Positions 33,531 to 43,001 of a DNA stretch of 64,000 bases are shown here, one piece after another. This DNA is from Aquipluma nitroreducens. GTDB lineage: Bacteria > Bacteroidota > Bacteroidia > Bacteroidales > Prolixibacteraceae. Made by a program: the position numbers and the translations under genes. The DNA lies in assembly GCF_009689585.1 (NCBI RefSeq), contig NZ_AP018694.1, positions 4,517,501 through 4,581,500 of the forward strand, read 5' to 3'. Positions within the stretch are counted from its first letter, which is position 1. Each line of letters opens with the position of its first letter. The notes beneath the pieces were generated by a model. The model ran no database searches. It had not been told where the DNA came from and was given only the letters and a program-made list of their open reading frames with translations.

Positions 33531-35141
33531 CTATTTCCGGTACAAACAGCACTCCGGAAGAGCTTTGTAAGCAGCATCCGAAGCTTTGTATTTTTCGGTG
33601 TCGTGACCAGCTTTTGCAATAGCTTTTTGGATATCGTCCATGTTGGTTTTAGTGCCGTCAAACTGCACATGTAGTTTTTTAGTTTCAGCGCTCCATTCGG
33701 CTGAAGCCACCCCTGGAACCGACTTAGCCGCCGTTTCTATGCGTTCTTTGCACATATCACAGTTTCCGGAGATATTAACCATCTGATGTTGAGTATTAGC
33801 TTTTTCTGAACCTTTGCCCATATCCATTCCAGACATATCTCCTGATTTGCTGCCTCCCATGTCCATTCCTCCATGATCATGTCCAGTCGAGACTTTTCCA
33901 CCTGTAGGATTCATCATACTGGGCTTGCCTTCCAACTGGGCTGCGGCATCAACGCTGAACGCACTTTGTGTCACAATTTCTTCACCATCTGCCAAACCGT
34001 CCAGTACTACATAACTATTCCCCAGTTGTGGCCCCAGTTCAATTTCTCGAATTTTGAAAACAGGCTCTTCGCTATTGGGTTCTTTCACATACACAATGGA
34101 ACGTTTTCCAGTCCAAAGCACTGCCGAACGCGGAATAACCAACTTGTCCTTGAATTCATTGAGATTCGCTTTTACCAGTCCTGTGGCAAACATTTCAGGT
34201 TTTAGTTTTGCCCCTGGGTTGCTGATTTCCACACGGACTTTGGCCACGCGGTTCACAGGATCAATCACAGGATCAATGAACCGAATGGCTCCGGAGAAAG
34301 TTGGGCCTGGCAACGCCTGAATTGAAAAATCGATCTTATCGCCCATTTTCAGAAATGGAAGGTCGCTTTCGTAGGCATCAAATAAGAGCCATACGCGCGA
34401 AAGATCAGAAACTTCGTAAAGTACTGACCCTTGGCTGACATAGTCGCCATTGTTAACGCGCCTTGCGGTAATAATGCCTGAAGTAGTCGATTCAACCTCT
34501 ACATTGGCCTGTACATTCCCGGAACTTTCGATTGCCGAAATTTGTGAATCAGTAAGTTTCCACTGGCGAAGTTTTTCTTTAGCCGCTTCGTAAATTTCGG
34601 GCTGCGCTAATTTGGTTTTGGCCGCTTCTAGTAATTCCTGCTGGGCAGTCACCAATTCCGGCGAATAAATAAGCGCCAGTTTTTGTCCTTTGCGAACAGG
34701 CTCACCTGTGAAATTAACAAACAACTTTTCAACCCTTCCGGAAATATGTGCCACCTGATTTTGCAATAAGCGCTCGTCAGCTTGCACTTTCCCGTAAAGA
34801 CGCACTTCTTTTTCAGGATTTTGTCGCGAAACAATCGATGTAAGCACATTGGCCAACTGGGCTGCCTCTTTGGTCAAATGTACTGCTGCCGGATCCATTT
34901 CTGCGGTACCGCTTTGGGTGAGCGGAATTAAATCCATCGCACAAATGGGACATTTACCGGGTTTATCCATTCGAATATGCGGATGCATTGAGCAGGTCCA
35001 GACCTCACCTTTCGCCACTTCTGCAGCGTGGTCGTGTTTTTCTTCTTTGGCCGGAGACGAATGGAAGAATATCCAACCAAGCAAAATACCCCCAATCAGA
35101 ATGAGGCTAAAGCGGACGTATTTATTACTAAATATTTTCAT
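33531..35141 (-). CDS. cusB: CusB-type RND adaptor with N-terminal HMBD and C-terminal HMA
   Basis: A 536-aa membrane-fusion protein with an N-terminal anchor (FSLILIGGILLGWIFF), a heavy-metal-binding domain (TCSMHPHIRMDKPGKCPICA), and the adaptor body with hairpin, lipoyl and barrel parts (FVNFTGEPVRKGQKLALIYS). The C-terminal ~130 residues add a His/Met-rich link (GHDHGGMDMGGSKSGDMSGM) and a complete HMA module with GNCDMCKERIETAA and tail LPECCLYRK, the same tail as the secreted HMA proteins. Gram-negative CusB usually lacks this module; in E. coli the carrier is separate (CusF). It binds metal and opens the CusA pump. Confidence 0.92.
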   Translation of the reverse strand: MKIFSNKYVRFSLILIGGILLGWIFFHSSPAKEEKHDHAAEVAKGEVWTCSMHPHIRMDKPGKCPICAMDLIPLTQSGTAEMDPAAVHLTKEAAQLANVLTSIVSRQNPEKEVRLYGKVQADERLLQNQVAHISGRVEKLFVNFTGEPVRKGQKLALIYSPELVTAQQELLEAAKTKLAQPEIYEAAKEKLRQWKLTDSQISAIESSGNVQANVEVESTTSGIITARRVNNGDYVSQGSVLYEVSDLSRVWLLFDAYESDLPFLKMGDKIDFSIQALPGPTFSGAIRFIDPVIDPVNRVAKVRVEISNPGAKLKPEMFATGLVKANLNEFKDKLVIPRSAVLWTGKRSIVYVKEPNSEEPVFKIREIELGPQLGNSYVVLDGLADGEEIVTQSAFSVDAAAQLEGKPSMMNPTGGKVSTGHDHGGMDMGGSKSGDMSGMDMGKGSEKANTQHQMVNISGNCDMCKERIETAAKSVPGVASAEWSAETKKLHVQFDGTKTNMDDIQKAIAKAGHDTEKYKASDAAYKALPECCLYRK

Positions 35142-35158
35142 CGTATTTAAATTTTATG

Positions 35159-36610
35159 TTACTGAATTTTTGAATATGCCATTAATCGTTTGAGCCAGGC
35201 AACAGATGTATTATAGTCAGCCACTGCTTCCACCTGCCGGTACTCGTAATCGAGCGTTTGCTGCCTGACCCGCAGAATATCGGTGAGTGAACTGCCCGAC
35301 GAAGCAAAACTTTTAAACATGATGTCGAGCGATTTGGATGCCAACTGATATTGGTTGGCATAAAGTTTTGCTCTTCGCTGTGCATCCTGATACAATTGCA
35401 ATGCCTGGTAATACTCAGTCTGAAGTGAATTCGCCACAGCCTGGTAGTTTTGGGTATTCGCCGATTTCAAAAAATCGGCTTCGTCGCGCATGGCCTTGTA
35501 CTTTTTGCGGTAAATGGGCAATGTTGCCTTAAACATAGGCATCACCATATCTTTACCGTTCATCGGCGATGTTGACATCTCATTTTTATTGATCAGCGAA
35601 TAATTTAAGCCCACCCCAACCATCGGGTAGCTCATCTTTGTAACCATTTGCTTGCGTGCCTCCAACGATTGCTGTTCGAACTGAAGCATCCCCAACATTG
35701 GATTATTCTTCAGGATACTATCAGATATAGCCAAAAGGGAAGGTTCAAAGCTTTCAATTGTTACAGAATCAGGTACGTTTACAATTGTGGCTTGTGGCCT
35801 GTTCAGGTAACTGTTAAATTGTGCCGAAATGGTGACTAACTGGTTGTTTAACAAGTTAATGTTATTCTGAAGGTCGCCAATTTCAATCTGAATCCGATAC
35901 ACATCCGAAAGTCCTGAACCACCAGAGGAGGAACCCATTGAGCTGCCCCCCATTGGAGAAGCCGATTGGCTTGAAGCTGATCCGGCAGAACTGCCCGAAC
36001 CTCCTCCCATGCTGTTCATTCCTGAAGATCCTGAAGAAGAACTTTTGCCGGAAGCTGGAGTTGTTGTTGGGCCAGAAGGCGCTGAACTGTTCCCTGAAGG
36101 ACCAGCTTTAAACCTGACCACAGCCAGCCGTTCAATCGTGCGAAGCAGATCAATGTTTTTTTCCGAAACGCGGATGTTCTGTTTGAGCTTATTCAATTCG
36201 TACCAGGTGCGCTGCACATCGTATAATACCTGCAATTTGGCATCACGAAACGTTTCGTATTTGGCTTTGGCCATCAGGCTCATTTCGTCTTTTGCATTTT
36301 TCAGTACCCCAAACCAGGGAAACATTTGCATCAATTGTATATCTGCCAACTGATTTCCACCGACCAGTTCCATTGGCTTGAGGAAAACCCCAAGACTGGC
36401 TTCAGGATCGGGTAAACTTCCCACCTGCGGTACTTTCTGCAAAGCGGCTTCATATTCAGCAAACCGCTGAAGTACAGTTGGGTTGTTTTTGACTGCAATT
36501 TCAAGATAGTTGAATAAGGAATCTGTCTTTTCCTGACTAAACCCAATAACCCAACTACCAAGGGCAAGCAACAAGAAAAGTATTTTTTTATATGCCTGTG
36601 TTTTCATCAT
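35159..36610 (-). CDS. cusC: TolC-family outer-membrane efflux protein with Ser/Gly/Met-rich insert
   Basis: A 483-aa protein with a signal peptide (ends about VIGFSQ) and two TolC repeat halves (LEIAVKNNPTVLQRFAEYEA, QLMQMFPWFGV; later LPIYRKKYKAMRDEADF). Between the halves (about residues 168-240) lies a low-complexity insert made of Ser, Gly, Pro and Met (SSAPSGPTTTPASG, SGMNSMGGGSGSS, MGGSSMGSSSGG). The start overlaps the end of cusA by 23 bp. Canonical TolC and CusC have no such insert. It completes the tripartite pump with the adaptor (18 bp downstream) and CusA. Confidence 0.9.
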   Translation of the reverse strand: MMKTQAYKKILFLLLALGSWVIGFSQEKTDSLFNYLEIAVKNNPTVLQRFAEYEAALQKVPQVGSLPDPEASLGVFLKPMELVGGNQLADIQLMQMFPWFGVLKNAKDEMSLMAKAKYETFRDAKLQVLYDVQRTWYELNKLKQNIRVSEKNIDLLRTIERLAVVRFKAGPSGNSSAPSGPTTTPASGKSSSSGSSGMNSMGGGSGSSAGSASSQSASPMGGSSMGSSSGGSGLSDVYRIQIEIGDLQNNINLLNNQLVTISAQFNSYLNRPQATIVNVPDSVTIESFEPSLLAISDSILKNNPMLGMLQFEQQSLEARKQMVTKMSYPMVGVGLNYSLINKNEMSTSPMNGKDMVMPMFKATLPIYRKKYKAMRDEADFLKSANTQNYQAVANSLQTEYYQALQLYQDAQRRAKLYANQYQLASKSLDIMFKSFASSGSSLTDILRVRQQTLDYEYRQVEAVADYNTSVAWLKRLMAYSKIQ

Positions 36611-39600
36611 CTTGATTATTAGGGTTATTAATTGCTAATTTATTATGCTTGTTTACGGCTCCTTCCCTCCACATGGCTTGAAACATCGGGACGACGAAGA
36701 CGGTCATTACCTGAATAACCATACCGCCAAACATAGGGATTGCCATCGGAATCATGATGTCGGAACCCTTTCCGTTCGATGATAAAACGGGTAGCAAAGC
36801 AATGACGGCAACGGCTGTGGTCATCATGGCAGGACGGACTCGTTTCAATCCGGCAGAAACTACAGCTTCGCGAACGTCGTGAACAGTAGCAGGATGCCGG
36901 GCTTCAAATACCTGATGGATGTAGGTACCCATGATTACCCCATCGTTGGTAGCGATTCCGAACAAGGCGATGAACCCAACCCAGACCGCGACGCTCAAAT
37001 TAATCGTATGCATTTGGAACATATCCCGAAGGTTGATCCCTTCAATTGAAAAATTAAGGAACCAGTCCTGACCATACAACCAAAGCATAATAAAACCTCC
37101 GGCAAAAGCCACGAAAACTCCTGAGAAGTGGATGAGCGAAGCCGTTACCGTGCGGAACTGGAAATAAAGCAACAGCAAAATCAAGAGCAAACTAATCGGG
37201 ATTACAATCATCAATCGTTTGGTCGCCCTAATCTGATGTTCGTAATTTCCTGCAAATTGGTAGGATACACCGGCAGGCAAAACCAGAGCGCCTGAGCTCA
37301 GTTTTTGCTTCAATATTTTAGAAGCCTCGTCAACCACATCAACCTCGGCAATTCCTTCGTTTTTATCGAAAATAACATATCCATTCAGGAAGGTGTTTTC
37401 ACTTCTGATCATCTGCGCACCACGGGTATAATCGATGTCAGCAATTTCACTCAGCGGAATCTGAACACCATTCATCGCAGGAATCAGGATACGTTTAATA
37501 TCCTCTGGATTATCGCGCAATTCACGCGCATATCGAACCCTAAGCGGAAACCTTTCACGTCCTTCAACAGATGAAGAAAGAGCCATACCTCCGACAGCTA
37601 CCTGCAAAATTTCCTGTACTTCGCTTACCGTCATACCATAGCGGGCCATCGCCTCACGGTTCAATTTAATTTCAAGGTAAGGAGCGCCAACAGCACGGTC
37701 GTAGAATACAGCAGAAGCTTTGATGGATGGAACTTCTTTCAAAGCCTGTTCCAGTAACATTCCGCCTTCTTCGATTGCGTCAAGATCAGGACCAAAAACT
37801 TTCAATCCCATTGGGGCACGCATGCCTGTAGAAAGCATCACCAGACGAGCTTCGATAGGTTGCAACTTTGGCGCAGAGGTCAATCCCGGAATGTTGGTCA
37901 CTTTTACGATTTGGTTCCAGATGTCGTTCGGCCTTTTTATTTCAGGCCTCCATTGACGGAAATATTCACCATTTTCCGCAGGGATCAGGCTGTCAACAGG
38001 AATGGCCTTGAACCCGTCCTTTTCCAAATTATATTTCGCCCCGCTTTTAAGGATAAAACTGCCATCGCGGTCAACTTTAAACTGCATTCGATGTCCGTTT
38101 TCATCAAGAATATATTCTGAGCGGTAACTGATCGTATTTTCGAACATCTGCACTGGCGCCGGATCGAGCGCTGAATTGACGCGACCCCATTTCCCGACGG
38201 CCACTTCCACTTCTGGTATGGCCGAAAGCCGCTTGTCAAGTGTTTCGATGTATTCGAGGTTCTTTTGAATACTGGAATGGGGCATACTGGTGGGCATCAA
38301 CAGGAACGAGCCTTCGTTTAAAGATGGCATAAACTCTTTGCCCGTACCAGGAAATGTTTCCGTAGAAGATTTCCAAAAAGCTGTTTGCCTGAAATCTTTC
38401 CAGCCAACTTTTTCCATTCCTGAAGCAACAGGGCTGAAGGTTTTATCAAATCCCTGCCAGGCCAGTAAACCAAATAACAAGGTAACAATCGGTATAATGA
38501 GAAATTTCCATTTGTGCTCCAGCGCCCACCGCATGATACTTTCATAAAAGTGTACCATCGACATCAGGGCTGCAAGAATCACTATAATTATACCGCTTAC
38601 AAAAATAAAGTTTGAGAAGGTACTATTGTGGGCGCCTAATGGAAGCCATTCGATTGTGAGATACCAGGCAGCTACAAGCACAGTGATGGCAATGTTGATA
38701 TAGTTGGGGAATTCTTTCCGGTTTTCAGGCCAGCGGTAGTCGAGCAAGTTATTAATACCAACAGCGATTAATGCCAATGCGGGCCAGACCTGCCAAATGA
38801 TAACGAACAGGACTCCGGCTATCATCAGGCAACCGTTCCATATACGGCGAACCTTCTTAGTATCTATACTGATATTGAAAAAGATATGCGTTAAGGTTGG
38901 CAAAACAATAATCCCAAGCAGGAATGCTGAAATCAGCGAAAAGGTTTTGGTAAATGCCAGTGGGTGAAACAACTTTCCTTCGGCAGCCTGCATAGCAAAA
39001 ACCGGAAGGAAACTGACTATAGTTGTGGCAATAGATGTAACAACAGCATCACGTACTTCGGTGGTTGCTTCGTAAATTACCGACATCAGTTTTTTACCAC
39101 GGATTCCTTTATTTTCAGGCATTTCAAGGTGCCGGAGAATATTCTCAACATCCACAATCCCAATATCGACCATTACACCAATGGCAATAGCTATACCCGA
39201 AAGGGCCACAATATTGGCATCGATGCCAAAAGCCCGCATCAGGATGAAAGTCATCAATACGCCAATTGGCAGCAGTCCGGCTACAATAAGTGAGGCCCGT
39301 AAATTCATCACCAGAACAATGATGACGATGATACTGATCAGGATTTCGTGCGAAAGAGCCGATTCGAGTGTCCCGATGGTTTCCATGATCAGCCCGGTGC
39401 GGTCATAAAACGGCACAATGGTAACTTTGGAGACACTGCCATCGGGCAAAGTTTTTTGCGGCAATCCGGCTTCAAGTTCCTTGATCTTATTTTTGACATT
39501 ACCAATAACATCCATTGGATTTGAGCCATATCGGGCAACCACCACGGCACCAACAGCTTCTGATCCTGCTTTATCCAATCCACCGCGACGGGTAGCAGGT

Positions 39601-40457
39601 CCAAAAACAACGTGGGCAACATCTTTAATCCTTACGGGAACATTGTTCCTGACAGCAACTACTGAGACTTCCAGGTCTTCCAAGTTCTTTACATATCCCA
39701 AACCTCGGATAATGTATTCCACATTATTCAACTCGATAGTTTCGGCCCCAATGTCGAGGTTACTTTTGCGCACGGCATTCATCACGTCCATGGCCGAAAC
39801 GTTGAATGCTTTCAAAGCTTCGGGGTTCAGGTCGATCTGGTATTCTTTAATGAAACCTCCAACCGACGCCACTTCAGAAACCCCTTCAGCGGTGGCAAGC
39901 CCATATTTGACGTAGAAATCCTGAACAGTACGAAGTTCGCTTGGGTTCCAGCCTCCATTGGGTTTGCCGGTTTTTGGATCGCGCCCTTCGAGGGTGTACC
40001 AGTAAATTTGCCCTAATGCAGTGGCATCCGGTCCAAGTGCTGGTTGTACCCCCGCAGGCAATGTGCCGGTTGGCAGTGAATTGAGTTTTTCAAGAATCCG
40101 TGAACGGCTCCAGTAAAATTCTACATCATCTTTAAAAATGATGTAAATGAATGACATCCCAAACATTGAAGTGCTACGAATGGTTTGTACGCCTGGAATA
40201 CCAAGCAAAGCAGTAGTCAGAGGGTAACTTATCTGATCCTGAATGTCTTTGGGCGAACGCCCCATCCATTCGGTTGCTACAATCTGCTGATTTTCCCCAA
40301 TATCGGGGATCGCATCCACTGCAATCGGATCGCGTGGAAAATAATCAGGTTTCCAGTTGAACGGCATATATACCATGCCCAAAACCACAAAAGCGATCAG
40401 GAACATAAAGGTAATTAGCCTGTTTTCGAGAAAATACTTGACGAGTCGGTTAAACAT
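36588..40457 (-). CDS. cusA: CusA/CzcA-family heavy-metal RND efflux pump
   Basis: A 1289-aa inner-membrane RND transporter that exports Cu(I)/Ag(I) or divalent metals using the proton gradient. Family motifs include the N terminus FMFLIAFVVLGMVYMPF, PDIGENQQIVATEWMGRSP, SIFGMSFIYIIFKDD-like sequence, ARYGSNPMDVIGNV and GVMVDIGIVDVENILRH. It is about 250 residues longer than E. coli CusA. The extra length is in extra membrane segments and loops (about residues 540-720), as is common in Bacteroidota. It is first in the cusABC run, with the small HMBD lipoprotein gene 17 bp upstream. Confidence 0.94.
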   Translation of the reverse strand: MFNRLVKYFLENRLITFMFLIAFVVLGMVYMPFNWKPDYFPRDPIAVDAIPDIGENQQIVATEWMGRSPKDIQDQISYPLTTALLGIPGVQTIRSTSMFGMSFIYIIFKDDVEFYWSRSRILEKLNSLPTGTLPAGVQPALGPDATALGQIYWYTLEGRDPKTGKPNGGWNPSELRTVQDFYVKYGLATAEGVSEVASVGGFIKEYQIDLNPEALKAFNVSAMDVMNAVRKSNLDIGAETIELNNVEYIIRGLGYVKNLEDLEVSVVAVRNNVPVRIKDVAHVVFGPATRRGGLDKAGSEAVGAVVVARYGSNPMDVIGNVKNKIKELEAGLPQKTLPDGSVSKVTIVPFYDRTGLIMETIGTLESALSHEILISIIVIIVLVMNLRASLIVAGLLPIGVLMTFILMRAFGIDANIVALSGIAIAIGVMVDIGIVDVENILRHLEMPENKGIRGKKLMSVIYEATTEVRDAVVTSIATTIVSFLPVFAMQAAEGKLFHPLAFTKTFSLISAFLLGIIVLPTLTHIFFNISIDTKKVRRIWNGCLMIAGVLFVIIWQVWPALALIAVGINNLLDYRWPENRKEFPNYINIAITVLVAAWYLTIEWLPLGAHNSTFSNFIFVSGIIIVILAALMSMVHFYESIMRWALEHKWKFLIIPIVTLLFGLLAWQGFDKTFSPVASGMEKVGWKDFRQTAFWKSSTETFPGTGKEFMPSLNEGSFLLMPTSMPHSSIQKNLEYIETLDKRLSAIPEVEVAVGKWGRVNSALDPAPVQMFENTISYRSEYILDENGHRMQFKVDRDGSFILKSGAKYNLEKDGFKAIPVDSLIPAENGEYFRQWRPEIKRPNDIWNQIVKVTNIPGLTSAPKLQPIEARLVMLSTGMRAPMGLKVFGPDLDAIEEGGMLLEQALKEVPSIKASAVFYDRAVGAPYLEIKLNREAMARYGMTVSEVQEILQVAVGGMALSSSVEGRERFPLRVRYARELRDNPEDIKRILIPAMNGVQIPLSEIADIDYTRGAQMIRSENTFLNGYVIFDKNEGIAEVDVVDEASKILKQKLSSGALVLPAGVSYQFAGNYEHQIRATKRLMIVIPISLLLILLLLYFQFRTVTASLIHFSGVFVAFAGGFIMLWLYGQDWFLNFSIEGINLRDMFQMHTINLSVAVWVGFIALFGIATNDGVIMGTYIHQVFEARHPATVHDVREAVVSAGLKRVRPAMMTTAVAVIALLPVLSSNGKGSDIMIPMAIPMFGGMVIQVMTVFVVPMFQAMWREGAVNKHNKLAINNPNNQDDENTGI

Positions 40458-40474
40458 ATCTATAAGTTTTAAGA

Positions 40475-40762
40475 TTAATGGTGACCTCCGGAATGGCCAC
40501 CAGAGCTGCCACCAGAATTAATCGGATTGTAAGAACTACCTGAATTCTTTAGCTTCAAGTCTGCCATATCAAATGCTTCCATTTTCATACCACATTTAGG
40601 GCATTTGCCCGGGTTCATTTCAATAACCTCAGAATGCATCGGGCAACTGTAATATACTGATTTTGGCTTTGTTTGAGTCGTTGCGTGCCTGCTGCTACTG
40701 CACGAACTGACTAAAAAACTCACTAAAACAGCCATTAATATAGCGATTCTAAATTTATACAT
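40475..40762 (-). CDS. Small lipoprotein with heavy-metal-binding domain
   Basis: A 95-aa lipoprotein (LVSSC, Cys21) with a heavy-metal-binding domain: YYSCPMHSEVIEMNPGKCPK followed by CGMKMEAF. The same HMBD is at the N terminus of the CusB protein. The C terminus is a His/Gly-rich tail (GGSSGGHSGGHH). It lies 17 bp before cusA and likely supplies metal to the pump or buffers it at the membrane. Confidence 0.85.
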   Translation of the reverse strand: MYKFRIAILMAVLVSFLVSSCSSSRHATTQTKPKSVYYSCPMHSEVIEMNPGKCPKCGMKMEAFDMADLKLKNSGSSYNPINSGGSSGGHSGGHH

Positions 40763-40805
40763 TTTTTTATTGTTAATACATTAATATTATATTTCCAATT
40801 AATGA

Positions 40806-41876
40806 TCATTGAACAGCGAATTTTCCCTTGATATTAATATCCTTGTTCAACAATTGATAGAAATAAGTGCCTTGTTTCATGCTTCTTCGTTCAATTACCA
40901 CTTCGCTCTCAATGTTATTTTCCTTTCTTAGAATTATCCTGCCATAGATATCAAAAATCAACAAAGTGTATTTCTCACCATTAAAATCCGGAAGAATTTT
41001 TAGTGTGGCCTTTTCATTAAACGGGTTTGGATAAACTGTGACGAATTTCTGATTTTCAGAGACTTCATTAATACCTGTAGTGAAAGATGTTAATTTTTCG
41101 GCGTACTTGACGGTCTGATAATTACTATTCTGGCTTAAAATACCTTTTGATATTTGAAGTACCGGGAAACCGAGCTCTCTGGTGTACCAGTTGTAATAAT
41201 AATTGCCTTCTGTTTTACTTTTCAATGTGGCTGAGCCATCGGTATAAATACTGTCATATACAGTTTCATAAGTAAAAATGCGAATTGTACTTACAGTTCC
41301 CGCCGGGGTTTTTAATGTGCCCCAGGCATCGGCCTTTGAGTAACCAGTCACATGCAATACTTTTTGAGTGTATCCTGAAGAATAATAGATTAAGCGCGAC
41401 TCATTTTTAATTGAATCCCCATATTTCAAAATAGGGAAAATGGGTCGTGGAATCGAGTACTTTGATATTCCCTGAACATCAGAGCCATAGTAAAACAATC
41501 CATTTTCGTTTTTTAGATAGAAATCATGCTTACAAGTTTCAATATCGGTGTGTGTAACATGTGAATGAACTTTAGTACATTCCTTGTTGATCGCCAAAAC
41601 AGCCAATGGAAATTCCGAGTAATTAGTTGCCAAGCTTGCACTAATCCATTTTTGCACGTCAGATTCTTTTCCACTTAGGGTGCCAAAATCCCAAAAAACG
41701 TTTTCACCTTTTTTCCCAGGCAATATGTTGATTGACTGAATACTATCGACCATTATGCTTATTTGGGCATCTCCGGTTTTAGGTAAATCGTTGTTATTTA
41801 AAACAATTTGGGCATTCAGCAATTGAACTGAAAGCAATAAGGGCAACATGTAAAATATCGATATCCGTTTCTTCAT
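40806..41876 (-). CDS. Secreted protein with T9SS sorting domain
   Basis: A 356-aa protein with a signal peptide (MKKRISIFYMLPLLLSVQLL) and a C-terminal type A sorting domain (VTVYPNPFNEKATLKILPDF to YFYQLLNKDINIKGKFAV). The central ~250 residues (WDFGTLSGKESDVQKWISAS, VTGYSKADAWGTLKTPAGTV) do not match a family I can name. It is exported by T9SS, so PorU in the same region would be its processing enzyme. A metal role is only suggested by location. Confidence 0.8.
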   Translation of the reverse strand: MKKRISIFYMLPLLLSVQLLNAQIVLNNNDLPKTGDAQISIMVDSIQSINILPGKKGENVFWDFGTLSGKESDVQKWISASLATNYSEFPLAVLAINKECTKVHSHVTHTDIETCKHDFYLKNENGLFYYGSDVQGISKYSIPRPIFPILKYGDSIKNESRLIYYSSGYTQKVLHVTGYSKADAWGTLKTPAGTVSTIRIFTYETVYDSIYTDGSATLKSKTEGNYYYNWYTRELGFPVLQISKGILSQNSNYQTVKYAEKLTSFTTGINEVSENQKFVTVYPNPFNEKATLKILPDFNGEKYTLLIFDIYGRIILRKENNIESEVVIERRSMKQGTYFYQLLNKDINIKGKFAVQ

Positions 41877-42032
41877 CTAAGAATTTCTTTTTATTAAGAT
41901 GTAATTATTCACTCCGAATAACTGTATTCAAAGTGTGCAAGGGCATCCACTACAACTGCTATTAGAATTTAGATAGTTGGTTTCATTTTTGCCTTTTCAG
42001 GGAATTAACATGTTAACTTTTTGTATTTAAGA

Positions 42033-42063
42033 AACAAGGGGACTTTTTAAAGTCCACCTTGTT
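42033..42063 (-). terminator. Strong hairpin terminator after the His-rich lipoprotein
   Basis: AACAAGG-GGACTTT and AAAGTCC-A-CCTTGTT form a 14-bp stem with one bulged A. On the minus strand it is followed by TTTCTTAAAT. It ends the transcript coming from 42300. The rest of 41877-42132 shows no gene. Confidence 0.65.
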
Positions 42064-42132
42064 CAACATTGAAAAAGAAACCCTATTACTCTATTTAACC
42101 AAAAGACTATTTAGTACCTAATTCAGATGGTT

Positions 42133-42300
42133 TTAATGACAACCTCCCGAGTGAGAACCATTTCCTGATTGATGAGATGAATGGCTGTCTGACTGATAAG
42201 ATGTACCTCCACTATGACCTAAATGAGATACTCCCATACAACTTGTAAAAGCAAAAAGTACAGAAACAATTAATACTAATCTTACAATTTTATTTTTCAT
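42133..42300 (-). CDS. Small His-rich lipoprotein
   Basis: A 55-aa ORF starting MKNKIVRLVLIVSVLFAFTS with the lipobox Cys immediately after (FTSC). The mature part is MGVSHLGHSGGTSYQSDSHS followed by SHQSGNGSHSGGCH: eight His and a final Cys-His in a Ser/Gly background. This suggests weak metal binding at the outer membrane. It resembles the tail of the HMBD lipoprotein at 40475. It is too short to be found by length filters, but the signal, lipobox and terminator support it. Confidence 0.7.
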   Translation of the reverse strand: MKNKIVRLVLIVSVLFAFTSCMGVSHLGHSGGTSYQSDSHSSHQSGNGSHSGGCH

Positions 42301-42364
42301 AATGATTTTCTGATTTAAAATTTTTCTTGCCGGGTAAAGTCTCTTTTATATTGAGATACTCCAA

Positions 42365-42952
42365 TTATTTAATTCCCTGGCTTTCCAAAAAATGATTGAT
42401 TTTGTATTGTTTGTGAAACTTATCGTATTCACTAAGTGACGATGAAGACTTAAATTGAGCATCGATAGCATCGTGCAGCACGTGGTTGTCAGGAAATGAA
42501 GCTTTTAAGTTCAAAGGTGTTAACTCCAATATTCCGTTATCCCCACCTTTACTGAAATAATAGGTGGTAATGGTTTTTGTTCCTCCTCGATAACCAGCTC
42601 CTTTGACCGTTTGTTTGGTGTAAATCCAGAGTATGCCTTTGTCAGCAACCGGATAATGCTCGTTATCCTGAAAACGTACAATTTTATCATCGCAAAGTTG
42701 ATAACCCCATATTTCATTTTTTTTGAGGTTATAGGGCTTACCTTCATGAACCACAGTTATAAAATCCTTGCCAAGAAATTCGTTGAGCCTGATCTTATGT
42801 TTTTCGGTGGCGCAATCAATACCATATTCCATTTTCCCAGACGTAAAGTCGGCAAACGATTTAAAAACACCACTCTTTTGTGCAAACAATGAACCTGCGC
42901 TGATGATAGCTATCCCGGCTATCATAACAACTTTTTTTACTAAATTTTTCAT
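42365..42952 (-). CDS. Secreted protein of unknown function, copy 1
   Basis: A 195-aa protein with a clear signal peptide (MIAGIAIISAGSLFAQ). The mature part is rich in charged and aromatic residues (CATEKHKIRLNEFLGKDFIT, GILWIYTKQTVKGAGYRGGT) with no family I recognise. It has a degraded paralogue directly upstream (43002-43436). Both lie between the His-rich lipoprotein and the beta-propeller gene in the metal region, so a metal-linked role is possible but unproven. Confidence 0.7.
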   Translation of the reverse strand: MKNLVKKVVMIAGIAIISAGSLFAQKSGVFKSFADFTSGKMEYGIDCATEKHKIRLNEFLGKDFITVVHEGKPYNLKKNEIWGYQLCDDKIVRFQDNEHYPVADKGILWIYTKQTVKGAGYRGGTKTITTYYFSKGGDNGILELTPLNLKASFPDNHVLHDAIDAQFKSSSSLSEYDKFHKQYKINHFLESQGIK

Positions 42953-43001
42953 GTTAATGTCTTTTAAAATTTACAAACTCCATCTAACAGATTTATTTGT
43001 A

